Positions 17,906 through 26,352 of a stretch of DNA of 64,000 nucleotides are shown here, piece after piece; within the stretch, counting starts at the first letter, position 1, and each line of letters begins with the position of its first letter. Source of the stretch: Herminiimonas sp. (GTDB taxonomy: Bacteria; Pseudomonadota; Gammaproteobacteria; Burkholderiales; Burkholderiaceae_D); NCBI GenBank assembly GCA_028292265.1, contig JAQGMR010000042.1:1-64000 (forward strand), written 5' to 3'. A program made the position numbers and the translations under genes. The notes under the pieces are model-generated. The model saw nothing but the letters and a program-made list of their open reading frames with translations. It had not been told where the DNA came from and did not search any database.

Positions 17906-19021
17906 TCAAGACTGCGTCGCAAACGCATTGGGCGTCACGATCGTTCGGGCGCTGGCACTGGTAGGCCGCCCATTGAAGTCGAGCCAGCAGCGCCGATCGT
18001 AGTCATAGAGCTTGCATATCCGCATGGTCCGCACAAGAAAACCCAATGAGAAATCCTCCACGATGGCCTGCTCGCCCATCAGCCTGTTCAATTTTTCCTG
18101 TGCATCCCACAGTGCATAGCAGGGGATCGCCGGATACACATGGTGCGCCGGATGTTCAAAGAAATTATGGGCAAGTGCCGCCGCCATCTTCGGCAGGCGC
18201 AAGTGGACCGTGATGTGTTCCTGACCTGACCCGGCCCTGCGGTCTGCCTCCGTTTTGAACCACGGGATATCCGGGTGCGTATGGTTGAAGTACAGCGATG
18301 CGGCGAGAACAGTCTGGAAAATGAAGAACGGCCCGATAAAACCGAGCAGCACTGCCACGGTGGCCGAGGTCGCGCTGTAATGCGGTGCCATCAAGAGCGC
18401 CGTCATCAACACGGCGAAGTAGATCAGGAGCCAGGTGAAGTGCTTCCACGCCGACGCCCGATGTGCCGCCGGCAGGAAAGCGCGTGGCATCAGTTTTACC
18501 TTCCACCAGCGCTGGCAAATGTAGTAGACGCCAAAAGCTGCAATATTGGGTGACCGGCAAAACCGCACCCAGAGCCGAGCCGACCACGGAAGCGCGTCGT
18601 ACGCTTGTTTTGAGAGCGGCCGATAGGAATCCACATGCTCGCCGTTGGTGTGGGGATGATGAAGTGAGTGGTGGTCATAGACCCACAGCCGGTAATTGAA
18701 CAGGCATGGCGTGAACGACAGCACACTGATGAGCCAGTTCAGTCGACGTGATGAAGTCAGGCTGTTGTGCGCGCCGTCGTGCGCAAGGGTCGCGAGATTT
18801 GCCATCTTGATGCCGGCAACGGCCGACGCGACGATCTTCAGCGCCATCCACGGGACGAACACGACGGCCGCCATGGCACTCCAAAACAGGAGGTAATCCA
18901 CGGAAAACAATACGATTCCTCGTCGTGTGTCTGGCTTCGCAAACTTGGCCATTTCGGTGACAAGCATGCGATGTGTCGGATGGCGCGCGAATTGGTTGTT
19001 TGGTTGGAATACGGGCATCAA
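17906..19021 (-). CDS. Membrane fatty acid desaturase
   Basis: The 371-residue protein has the three histidine boxes of the membrane di-iron desaturases: HDGAH, HHSLHH and HPAHHV. Four or more hydrophobic segments surround them (for example LLFWSAMAAVVFVPWMAL and LLIYFAVLMTALLMA). It inserts a double bond into an acyl chain in the inner membrane. The gene lies 10 bases upstream of rpfF on the same strand. It may supply an unsaturated acyl precursor, giving a doubly unsaturated DSF, or adjust membrane lipids with cell density; both are inference. Confidence 0.88.
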   Translation of the reverse strand: MMPVFQPNNQFARHPTHRMLVTEMAKFAKPDTRRGIVLFSVDYLLFWSAMAAVVFVPWMALKIVASAVAGIKMANLATLAHDGAHNSLTSSRRLNWLISVLSFTPCLFNYRLWVYDHHSLHHPHTNGEHVDSYRPLSKQAYDALPWSARLWVRFCRSPNIAAFGVYYICQRWWKVKLMPRAFLPAAHRASAWKHFTWLLIYFAVLMTALLMAPHYSATSATVAVLLGFIGPFFIFQTVLAASLYFNHTHPDIPWFKTEADRRAGSGQEHITVHLRLPKMAAALAHNFFEHPAHHVYPAIPCYALWDAQEKLNRLMGEQAIVEDFSLGFLVRTMRICKLYDYDRRCWLDFNGRPTSASARTIVTPNAFATQS

Positions 19022-19168
19022 AAGTTAATGAGGAGTAATTTGGCTTGCAGGATACCAGCATCCCAGATCGTGTCCTAGTGTTCAGGAGACCCCGACGGCA
19101 GGTTCGTGCTTTCCGTGGGCCAGATTGCGGTATTGTTATGGCTCGCCGTTCCTGCACATTCAACCAAC

Positions 19169-19633
19169 ATGAAGCCACTAATCAGCGTTTTTGCCGATCC
19201 GAATCCGGACTGCGAAATCGTAACCACGCGCAAGGTGCCGTGGCAGTGCGACCAGGTGTTCGACGCCTTCAGCGACCCGGACCAGTTAACGAAATGGTGG
19301 GGGCCGAAGGGTTTCACCAGCACCTTCGAAGAATTCGATTTTGAGCCGGGCGGCGCGTGGCGATTCGTCTTGCATGGGCCGGACGGCGTTAGCTATCGGA
19401 ATGACTGCATCTTCATGGAAATCGTGAAATGCGAGCGGGTCGTGCTCCATCATCAGACGGATCCGGAGTTTTTTCTGGGGATTTTTCTGGAGGAAGAAGG
19501 CGATGGCACGGCCATCACCTGGCGCATGCGGTTCAAGTCAACAGCGGTGCGTGACCAGGTAATCAAGTATGCCGCCGAGGCGAATGAACAGAACCTGGAT
19601 CGCCTGGAGCGGGTCCTCGCTGGCGATTGGTAA
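19169..19633 (+). CDS. SRPBCC (AHSA1-like) family protein
   Basis: The 154-residue protein has the START-like fold pattern of AHSA1-type proteins: an N-terminal strand (VTTRKVPWQCDQVFDAFSDP read in part), the WWGPKGF motif, FEPGGAWRF and a C-terminal helix (NEQNLDRLERVL). The ATG at 19169 fits the family length; the longer frame adds an unrelated hydrophobic leader. It is a probable ligand-binding protein of unknown ligand, divergent from the desaturase. Confidence 0.85.
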   Translation: MKPLISVFADPNPDCEIVTTRKVPWQCDQVFDAFSDPDQLTKWWGPKGFTSTFEEFDFEPGGAWRFVLHGPDGVSYRNDCIFMEIVKCERVVLHHQTDPEFFLGIFLEEEGDGTAITWRMRFKSTAVRDQVIKYAAEANEQNLDRLERVLAGDW

Positions 19634-19784
19634 GTCCGTTCTTTGAAACCGGGTCCCTTCGAGGGATCGGCGTCAAAAGCACCCAATTTGAAGACGACAC
19701 TTACAACCCCAGCGACGGATCCAGTTCCTGGCATCGTCGCGACCCGAGCACGGCTACGGCGACGCCCTGTTCAGCCAGCCAGTA

Positions 19785-20294
19785 TTAAAACTGGCCCATG
19801 AAATCCTTCTTGCCGATTTCCACGCCGTTGTGGCGCAGGATGTTGTAAGCGGTAGTGACGTGGAACAGGAACTGCGGCAAGCCATAGCTCAACAGATAGG
19901 CCTGGCCGTTGAGGCGCTTCTCTTTCGGCGTGCCGGGGCGGAGCACAATCTCGCGGCCCTCGTTGCCGTCGATCTGGGCTGGCAGGATGCCGTCAATGAA
20001 GGCAATCGTCTTCGCCAGCAGTGCGCGCAATTCCGGGAAGGTCTTTTCCTTGTCGTCATACACCGGCACCTCGATGCCAGCAAGCCTGGCGCTCGCGCCC
20101 TTTGCAAAGTCCACGGCGATCTGCACTTGCCGCACCAGCGCCAGCATGTCCGGGAACAGCCGCGCCTGCAGCAACGCGTCGTGGTCGATCGATTTTCCGG
20201 TGGCGTGCGCCTCGGCCTTGGCCAGCACCGCGTCAAGGCTGTTAAGGAATTGGCGGAACACGGGAACAGAGGCGGCGTAAAGGGAAATGGTCAT
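19785..20294 (-). CDS. DUF1993 family protein
   Basis: The 169-residue helical protein matches the DUF1993 family in length and pattern: an N-terminal YAASVPVFRQFLNSLDAVL, a central RLFPDMLALVRQVQIAVDFAKG, and a C-terminal LPQFLFHVTTAYNILRHNGVEIGK. The family resembles DinB-like four-helix bundles; no function is established. The ATG at 20294 gives the usual family start. It is a single gene. Confidence 0.88.
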   Translation of the reverse strand: MTISLYAASVPVFRQFLNSLDAVLAKAEAHATGKSIDHDALLQARLFPDMLALVRQVQIAVDFAKGASARLAGIEVPVYDDKEKTFPELRALLAKTIAFIDGILPAQIDGNEGREIVLRPGTPKEKRLNGQAYLLSYGLPQFLFHVTTAYNILRHNGVEIGKKDFMGQF

Positions 20295-20448
20295 GGGGTC
20301 CTTGGGACGAGTCAAATGATGATTTAAGACGATGAGAGAAAAGACGACGCGACAGGGCAGGGACAGGACAGGCTCGGCATGATGCCGGGCCTTTCTCGTT
20401 TCCCGGCGTTGCGCGGGACACTGTGGCGGCGCGGAAGGCCGCCGCGAG

Positions 20449-20724
20449 TTACTTCAGATGATTCGAAATGAGCTTCGTCATTTCAAACATCGACACCTGT
20501 TTCTTGCCATCGAAGACGGCTTCGAGCTTGGCGTCGGCATTGATCATGCGTTTGTTTGCCGGATCCTGCAGGTTGTGTTCCTTGATGTAGGTCCAGACCT
20601 TTTTCGTGATTTCGGTACGCGGGACCGGATCGGCGCCGATGACGGCGGCCAACGTGGCGGATGGTGTGACGGGCTTCATGAAGCCCGTGTTTGGCTTGGT
20701 TTCTTTCTTTGCTTCTGTGGCCAT
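20449..20724 (-). CDS. SWIB/MDM2 domain protein
   Basis: The 91-residue protein has a short Lys-rich leader (about 1-15) followed by a complete SWIB domain: FMKPVTPSATLAAVIG, PRTEITKKVWTYIKEHNL, ANKRMINADAKLEAVFDG and a terminal MFEMTKLISNHLK. SWIB domains are best known from eukaryotic chromatin-remodelling complexes and chlamydial proteins, but short stand-alone copies are common in betaproteobacteria. A nucleoid or DNA-associated role is usually supposed but not shown. A minus-strand intrinsic terminator lies only about 25-60 bases upstream of its ATG. Confidence 0.9.
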   Translation of the reverse strand: MATEAKKETKPNTGFMKPVTPSATLAAVIGADPVPRTEITKKVWTYIKEHNLQDPANKRMINADAKLEAVFDGKKQVSMFEMTKLISNHLK

Positions 20725-20749
20725 GAATTACTCCAAAGTGCGCTGCATC

Positions 20750-20787
20750 TAAAAATAAAACCCCGCGGTCGATTTCTCTGGCGGGGC
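20750..20787 (-). terminator. Intrinsic terminator just upstream of the SWIB gene
   Basis: Read on the minus strand, CCCCGC pairs with GCGGGG (14-base loop), followed by TTTTATTTTT. No recognisable gene ends here on the minus strand. It may end a short RNA starting near 20890, where a TATATT hexamer is seen, or act as an attenuator for the SWIB gene. Confidence 0.65.
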
Positions 20788-21001
20788 TTGACTGTCGTCC
20801 GTGAGACCGGAACGTTCAAAGGATTCTAACCTACTTCTGCCGCCTGCCCGCGTCCGGAAACTGGGACATGCATTGGTCTCTGCAACGGAACTAAATATAA
20901 GATGGAGAAGTGGGCAAGGAAAACCAGCAACAAATGATCCGTGGAAACGAGTAAGCGCCAGTTCGCGAGATGGGCCCACATGAATCCCGATTAACGCGAA
21001 C

Positions 21002-21034
21002 GTGACAGCCGCAGGACGAATCCTCGGCTGTCAC
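21002..21034. other. Strong hairpin downstream of the rcnB-like gene
   Basis: GTGACAGCCG pairs with CGGCTGTCAC, with an inner AGGA/TCCT stem closed by a CGAA loop and one bulged C. It lies 36 bases past the stop codon of the minus-strand RcnB-like gene. There is no T-run, so it is an mRNA 3'-end structure or a weak terminator rather than a classical one. Confidence 0.55.
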
Positions 21035-21069
21035 ACCCGCAATTCAGACGGGCGGCAAGAACGTCTGCG

Positions 21070-21516
21070 TTAGCCGCCTAGATGAATCTGGAAGATGACG
21101 CCGGTCGGTATCGCGACAAGGACATAGTCGCCTCCGGCTTGCACCCATTGGTATCCCCGTGGCGGCGCCGACAGGCGGTGACTGCGCCAGTCGTTGACCA
21201 CGTATTGACGATGGCGGTACTCGGGCGGAAGTCGCTGGCCGCGGTAAAAATTATGGCCCGGGCCAGCGCCACGTTCGTCGTGACGCTGCTCTACCCGCTG
21301 CGGCGGTCCGCGACGCACCGGTCCACGGCCCTCGTCACGTGCCGGCGGTCCGCGATGCAGACCCTGGTCGCCGTTGCCACGGTTGTCACGGCCTCGGTCG
21401 TCTTGGCCGCGATCCTGACCGCCCCGGTCATGGCCGCTGTTTCCCTGCGCTAGTGCAGTGCCACCAGAAATCAACGTAAGTGCCGCAATCGCGGTCAGAA
21501 GTGCTTTCTTGTTCAT
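21070..21516 (-). CDS. RcnB family periplasmic protein
   Basis: The 148-residue protein has a signal peptide (residues 1-23, ending ALAQ). A disordered Gly/Asp/Arg-rich stretch follows (about 24-80), and then the RcnB domain near the C-terminus: FYRGQRLPPEYRHRQYVV, DWRSHRLSAPPRGYQWVQ and GDYVLVAIPTGVI. RcnB of E. coli modulates nickel and cobalt homeostasis in the periplasm; many family members in other bacteria have no proven metal role. It is a single gene with no RcnA neighbour in the window. Confidence 0.85.
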   Translation of the reverse strand: MNKKALLTAIAALTLISGGTALAQGNSGHDRGGQDRGQDDRGRDNRGNGDQGLHRGPPARDEGRGPVRRGPPQRVEQRHDERGAGPGHNFYRGQRLPPEYRHRQYVVNDWRSHRLSAPPRGYQWVQAGGDYVLVAIPTGVIFQIHLGG

Positions 21517-21836
21517 ATTCGCTCCAGTAGTGAGAAGGGCCTAATTGTCTCTTTGGGACTTGGATGCTGGCAGAGAGTTTCTTCGTTGCTGAGGGGAGCA
21601 TAGCGATTAAGACAGCCCGGGTATGTGCGCTGTCGCACGATAGAAATAGTGAAAATCCTGCCTGCTAAACCGCGCGGCGCCGCGAATCGGTTTGCTGCAT
21701 TGCGCAACAAGTCGCGGGAACAGTGGAGGCGATACGGCGTCAAACGGTTCCTAGCTGTGTTTCGGGAGAACGTTATAGCGAGAACCACTTCCTTAAAACT
21801 TCCCAAACGGGGCCGCTAAAGCCGGCCTGAAAAGAA

Positions 21837-21933
21837 GCAGGGGCGGAAACTGCCAGCGCAACACTGGGTGTTGTTCGTCCCGTCACTTCGGTGACCCTGC
21901 AGAAAAAGCGGCCTGACAAGCCGCTTTTTCTTT
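21837..21933 (+). ncRNA. Candidate structured small RNA
   Basis: A compact set of hairpins ends in a strong terminator. GCAGGG (21837-21842) pairs with CCCTGC (21895-21900) and encloses GGCGG/CTGCC, CAACAC-TGG-GTGTTG (21859-21873) and GTCAC-TTCG-GTGAC (21882-21895, a UUCG tetraloop). A perfect terminator follows. No plus-strand gene lies upstream, so this is not an ordinary 3' end. The next gene, a diguanylate cyclase, starts 35 bases after it. It does not match the GEMM c-di-GMP riboswitch as I recall it. It could be an sRNA or a leader attenuator. Confidence 0.45.
21903..21933. terminator. Perfect bidirectional intrinsic terminator
   Basis: AAAAAGCGGC and GCCGCTTTTT form a 10-bp perfect stem with a 7-base loop, flanked by A and T runs on both sides. 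Confidence 0.9.
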
Positions 21934-21967
21934 GCGGAATCGGATTCGGCATCGGCTAATATTCGGT

Positions 21968-23599
21968 ATGAGCCTACACCGCGTCCTGAATAGCCTGGTT
22001 ACCCGCATCATCGTTTTCGGCGTTTTGATGGTCATTTTCGGTGCGGTCGCGCGCTATGCGATGTTGTCGAACTTTCTCCGGAAGGATCTGATTGCCGTTG
22101 TGTCGGAACAGGAGCTGGCTCTGGCCCGATCCATCGCCAGCGATATCCAGTACAAAGTGAATCAGCGTCAGTTGTTCCTCGACCAGTTGGCAGCAACGCT
22201 GCCAACTGCGCTGCTGTCGAACCCGACGCTCCTGCGGGATTGGCTGGAAGAGCGGCACCGCTTGCAGCCGCTGTTTACGCTTGGCCTGCTGGTGGCCAAT
22301 ACCGACGGCAAGGTAGTGTCTGATTTTCCACCGGTGCCCGGACGGGTCGGCACGTCGCTTGCGCAGGCTGGGCATTTCCGTACTGCGCTCAAGGGCGAGT
22401 CTTCAATCGGTCGCGCGTTAGTGGGGCCCACTACCCTCCAGCCCTTGCTACCCATGGCAGCGCCAGTGCGAGATAGCGGCGGCGCCGTTCGAGCGGTCTT
22501 GATGGGCGCAACCGCGCTCACTGGCCCTGGCTTCATCGGCCGGCTGGAGCAAGAGCGCGTGGGCAAGTTCGGCAGCTTTCTTGTGATCTCGCCGAACGAT
22601 CAACTTTTCCTGACCGCCAGCGATGCCACCATGGTGTTGAAACCGACACCGCCCACTGGCGTAAATCTTCTGCATGATCGCGCGATGAAAGGCTTCCGGG
22701 GCAGTGGCATGACGGTCAACGCGCAAGGCGGCGAGGAAATCTCGGGCATTGCTTCTGTGCCGGGTACCAGCTGGTTCGTTGTCGCGCGGATGCCAACCTC
22801 TGAAGCCCTCGCCACCCTTGATCGTGTTCGCACTTTCGAAATCCAGCGAAGCGCTATCGGTATCTTGTTCGTGGTGCTTGTAGTGGGGCTGATGGTCGGC
22901 TGGATGCTGCGCCCGTTACATCGTGCTGCCGAACAGGCCAAAGGGATGGCCCGCGGCGAGCTACCGCTTCAGCCGTTGCAGACGGGGCGTGACGATGAGG
23001 TCGGCAACATGACCCGTGCCTTCAACCGGCTGCTGGAAAAATTGACTAGCAGCCAGGCCGCGCTGGAATTGATAGCACACCGGGACACGCTGACCGGCTT
23101 GCCGAATCGGGCTCTGCTGGCGGACCGAATGCAACAGGCGCTCGCCCGCGCCCAGCGCAATTCCACCCAGATGGCGGTCTTGTTCCTTGACCTCGATGGA
23201 TTCAAGGCCATCAACGACACGCTCGGACATGAGGCAGGGGACGAAGCGTTGCGTGTGATTTCAAAACGACTGACGGCTGTAATACGCGAAACAGACACTC
23301 TTGCACGCGTCGGCGGCGATGAATTTGTATTGATCGCCGGCGACCTGCGCGACGATGCCGAAGCCGGGGCCCGTGTCCTTGCCACCAAGTGTATCGACGC
23401 CGTTTCCCCTGCGCTGATTCTGAAAGAGCGCCCTTGCCAGATGAGTGTCTCGATTGGCGTTGCTTTGGCAGGTGGAGATGGCAACGCCGATTCCTTACTT
23501 GTTGACGCCGACGATGCCATGTATCGCGCCAAACAGAGCGGCCCGGGCCGCTTCGTCATGGCACCGTACCGCCAGGAAGACATCTCCCTGGTCGGCTGA
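21968..23599 (+). CDS. Membrane diguanylate cyclase (Cache-HAMP-GGDEF)
   Basis: The 543-residue protein has a first membrane helix (about 8-30), a periplasmic dCache sensor (about 35-280), a second helix (SAIGILFVVLVVGLMVGWML), a HAMP segment (GRDDEVGNMTRAFNRLLEKL) and a GGDEF domain (about 375-540). The active motif is intact (RVGGDEF). The product-inhibition site RxxD is present five residues before it (RETD), so active, feedback-inhibited cyclase is expected. ATG 21968 is chosen because the membrane helix follows directly; the earlier in-frame ATG lies inside the terminator region. Confidence 0.9.
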   Translation: MSLHRVLNSLVTRIIVFGVLMVIFGAVARYAMLSNFLRKDLIAVVSEQELALARSIASDIQYKVNQRQLFLDQLAATLPTALLSNPTLLRDWLEERHRLQPLFTLGLLVANTDGKVVSDFPPVPGRVGTSLAQAGHFRTALKGESSIGRALVGPTTLQPLLPMAAPVRDSGGAVRAVLMGATALTGPGFIGRLEQERVGKFGSFLVISPNDQLFLTASDATMVLKPTPPTGVNLLHDRAMKGFRGSGMTVNAQGGEEISGIASVPGTSWFVVARMPTSEALATLDRVRTFEIQRSAIGILFVVLVVGLMVGWMLRPLHRAAEQAKGMARGELPLQPLQTGRDDEVGNMTRAFNRLLEKLTSSQAALELIAHRDTLTGLPNRALLADRMQQALARAQRNSTQMAVLFLDLDGFKAINDTLGHEAGDEALRVISKRLTAVIRETDTLARVGGDEFVLIAGDLRDDAEAGARVLATKCIDAVSPALILKERPCQMSVSIGVALAGGDGNADSLLVDADDAMYRAKQSGPGRFVMAPYRQEDISLVG

Positions 23600-23928
23600 C
23601 CGCCAGCAGTTTCATCATGAACACTTCCGCGCTCGACTGACCGGAGGCCGCAGCGTGCACGCCACGCGGCAGCGACACCATCACGGTTGATGCCTGCCCA
23701 CAATAACGCCACACTGGACGCCACACCGGCCTGTTGCCCCGAGGCCAATCGCATGAGCCCGGTCAATACAGTGTTGGCGGACAAACGTAGAGTGCAGGGA
23801 AGGCAAGGGCGCATAGCGCTCATAGCGCTCATAGCACTCATATCGCTTCTATCGCTCGTATTGTTTGTTGCAAGTTAAAGCTTGCCGCAGGCCGGCGTGG
23901 CGGTGGTTCGGACACGGCGGAGAAAAGT
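23600..23928. other. Non-coding interval with a repeat array
   Basis: No gene is supported here. It holds a 9-bp tandem array (listed separately). A minus-strand stretch around 23690-23780 translates to something vaguely transporter-like but cannot be assigned. The promoter of the Wza-like gene should lie near its 3' end. Confidence 0.5.
23812..23856. repeat. 9-bp tandem array
   Basis: Five copies of CATAGCGCT-like units (CATAGCGCT twice, CATAGCACT, CATATCGCT, TCTATCGCT). It lies downstream of the cyclase gene and 70 bases before the Wza-like gene. Confidence 0.8.
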
Positions 23929-25086
23929 ATGAAAATAGTTTCCAGACTTAATTCAGCACTGTGGGCAGCGGCACTGGCTTTGCCGCTCCTGAGTGGTTGC
24001 GCATCGGTAGGCCCGGGCATGCATTTCGAATCGGTCCGTTCCGCCAGTAATGCAGCGGATGAGCGTGAAGCCGCCGCAGACATACCAACGGAATTCAAGC
24101 CGATCACACCGGCGCTGGTGAAGAGCGAGAACGCGCTGCGCGAAAAACGCAAGTCGCAGGACGTCAGCAAGCTGGTCGGCACCGGCGGACCCTACAAGAT
24201 AGAGAGCGGCGACATGCTTTCGATCGTCGTCTGGGACCACCCTGAACTGTCGGGCGCGGCGCTCATTGCCCCGGCCAATATGGCCGCCGGCGCTGCCGGC
24301 CCGGCCGCCAACAACACGCCGTCGGCACCTTTCGTGGTGGACCACCAGGGCATGGTTCAGTTTCCCTATGCCGGCCCACTTAAGCTGGCCGGCCTGACAG
24401 AGGAAGAAGCCCGCACGCTGCTCTCCACCCGCCTTTCCAAGTACATCAACAAGCCCAACATCACGCTGCGCGTGCAGTCTTACCGCAGCAAGCGCGTGTA
24501 TGTCGATGGCGAAGTGAAGGTTCCAGGGCTGCAAGCCATCAACGACATTCCAATGACGATGATTGAAGCCATCAACCGCGCTGGTGGCCTGCTTCCGACG
24601 GCAGACCAAAGCCAGATAGCGTTGATCCGGCAGGGGGTTACCTATCCGATCAGCCTGCCTCAACTGGTGCAGAAGGGCATCAACCCGGCCAGTATCATGA
24701 TGGTCAACGGCGATGTGCTGCGGGTCCTGTCGCGTGACGAAAGCAAGGTTTTTGTTTCCGGCGAAGTGACGCAACCGCGCGCGTTATTGATGCACAACGG
24801 TCGACTCACGCTGAATGAAGCTTTGGGCGAGTCCGGTGGCGTGAGTACGATTTCCGGCGACGCCAGCCAGATCTATGTTGTTCGCAAGTCTCCCACCAAC
24901 CCAGTCGTATACCGGCTGGATGCAAAGGCGCCTGGCGCGCTCGCCATGGCGGAAGCGTTTGAACTGGATCCGAAGGATGTCGTGTACGTAGCGGCGACGC
25001 CGCTGGCTAACTGGCACAGGACCATCAGCCAAATCCTGCCGGACGCGGTCTCTGGCGCGCTCGCCGCCATAACGCGCCCGTTCTGA
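23929..25086 (+). CDS. Polysaccharide export outer-membrane lipoprotein (Wza/BexD family)
   Basis: The 385-residue protein has a lipoprotein signal (lipobox LSGC). The Poly_export domain follows (about 85-190: YKIESGDMLSIVVWDHPEL, VDHQGMVQFPYAGPLKLAGLT read in part), and then two SLBB-type repeats (VYVDGEVKVPGLQAI; VFVSGEVTQPRALL), all in the Wza order. A Gly/Ala/Asn-rich insert sits inside the export domain near residues 115-135. It forms the outer-membrane channel for capsule or exopolysaccharide. No other export genes (Wzc, glycosyltransferases) are adjacent, so it acts with a locus elsewhere. The c-di-GMP genes nearby fit biofilm regulation. Confidence 0.92.
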   Translation: MKIVSRLNSALWAAALALPLLSGCASVGPGMHFESVRSASNAADEREAAADIPTEFKPITPALVKSENALREKRKSQDVSKLVGTGGPYKIESGDMLSIVVWDHPELSGAALIAPANMAAGAAGPAANNTPSAPFVVDHQGMVQFPYAGPLKLAGLTEEEARTLLSTRLSKYINKPNITLRVQSYRSKRVYVDGEVKVPGLQAINDIPMTMIEAINRAGGLLPTADQSQIALIRQGVTYPISLPQLVQKGINPASIMMVNGDVLRVLSRDESKVFVSGEVTQPRALLMHNGRLTLNEALGESGGVSTISGDASQIYVVRKSPTNPVVYRLDAKAPGALAMAEAFELDPKDVVYVAATPLANWHRTISQILPDAVSGALAAITRPF

Positions 25087-25501
25087 TGCTCGCTTGATCC
25101 GAAGCCGCGCTTGCGGGCGCGGTTGGTCGGTGAGGACGCCACCGTAACCGCGCTGTAAAGCGGTTGCGGCCTCGCCGAGGTCAGTACCCCACGGCGGTCG
25201 TGAATCTGCATGTGGCCACGACCCAACGTTGCACAGTCTCACGGTCGTCATGACCTGAACTCAGCGACGAGACTGCATTGCCACCGCGTCCAGGCCGCGC
25301 TGAGGCACCAGCCGTCGATGCAGGAGTGCGCAGTTCCCTCCGACAATGTAAGATTTGGGGTGCGCGAAAACCGCCGCCCGGCCAGCCGACCATTCTTGGC
25401 GGCCAGCGCCACCGGCTGCGCTACAAGACCTGGCTTAACGGCCGGTCACGAAGAAGTCCCGCAAGTCAATCATCGTAGTCACTACCCTGAAGGCCGTACC
25501 C
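25087..25501. other. 415-base interval with no supported gene
   Basis: No reading frame with believable protein composition was found on either strand. A short inverted repeat (ACCGC/GCGGT near 25143-25163) is present. Nothing else was recognised. Confidence 0.5.
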
Positions 25502-26227
25502 ATGAAATTGCACGCTATCGCCAGCCTCGCCTGCATCGCCACCGCCCTTGCCGGTTGCGGCGGGGCGACGACCCAGTCAATCAATTCGGCTGAGGGGTTC
25601 TGGGCCGGTACTGTTGTCAGCAACGGCAACCCCGCTGTGCTGGCCGTGCTGGAAGACGGACAGGCGTTCGGCCTTGCAAGCAATGCAGCAGGCGTTACCG
25701 AAGGCTTCTACGGCAGCATCGTCGGCAACGGCACTGGGCTTCGTGGTGGGTCGGGCAGGGACTTGCTTCCCGCCGCGCAAACCGTCACAAACATTACCTG
25801 GTCCGGCAGCGTCGCAAACAAGTCCACCATTACGGCGACCACCAGTTCCGGAGCAACAATTGCTGCCAACTACAATGCCGCCTATGACCAAACCTCCAAT
25901 ATTGCCAACGTCGCCGGAAACTATAGCGGCGTCGGCTTTACTGGCAATGCCGGCGGCTCGCAGTCCGTTGCCGTGGCCATCGATTCGAACGGCGCTCTCG
26001 CCCTCACTGCGCCGTTGTGTACCGGGACGGCGACAGTCATTGGACGCGGCAACGGCAAAAATATCTTCAACGTACGCATCGGGTTTTCTGGCGCTTCATG
26101 TCCCTTGTTTGATGGAGGAACCACAGTCGGCGTCGTGTTCGTCGACCAGTCGGTTGCACCAAAGCGCCTCTACATCATGACGATGGCGAACGACGCCTCC
26201 GACGGGTTCTTCTGGACTGGAGTCTAG
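25502..26227 (+). CDS. Hypothetical lipoprotein
   Basis: The 241-residue protein has a lipoprotein signal (lipobox LAGC, Cys19) and a beta-rich mature part with many Gly/Ser/Thr/Asn residues (EGFWAGTVVSNGNPAVLAV, TNITWSGSV, GNYSGVGFTG). The EGFWxG start and repeating strand pattern are shared with small Burkholderiales lipoproteins of unknown function. The smaller lipoprotein at 27770 has a similar start (LSGVWGG), so they may be distant relatives. Envelope location is likely. Confidence 0.72.
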   Translation: MKLHAIASLACIATALAGCGGATTQSINSAEGFWAGTVVSNGNPAVLAVLEDGQAFGLASNAAGVTEGFYGSIVGNGTGLRGGSGRDLLPAAQTVTNITWSGSVANKSTITATTSSGATIAANYNAAYDQTSNIANVAGNYSGVGFTGNAGGSQSVAVAIDSNGALALTAPLCTGTATVIGRGNGKNIFNVRIGFSGASCPLFDGGTTVGVVFVDQSVAPKRLYIMTMANDASDGFFWTGV

Positions 26228-26300
26228 CGGCCGAAAGAGTGAGCTGACGGGGCCGAAATTCTGCGACAGACAGTCTGGCGGCAACGAAGTAGATCGACTC

Positions 26301-26327
26301 AGCGACACCAGCGACACCAGCGACAAA
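26301..26327. repeat. 9-bp tandem array
   Basis: Three copies of AGCGACACC (the last AGCGACAAA), 73 bases after the lipoprotein stop codon and just before the PLD gene. Confidence 0.6.
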
Positions 26328-26352
26328 CCGGAGCCCGGAGCGCAGCCGAAAA

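Noticed and set aside
21837..21933. c-di-GMP riboswitch upstream of the cyclase
   Set aside because: The hairpin layout does not match the GEMM-I consensus as I recall it, so only a generic structured-RNA candidate is reported.
23690..23790. Minus-strand stretch that vaguely resembles a transporter helix
   Set aside because: It is too short and too weak to call a pseudogene, and it runs into the 9-bp repeat array.
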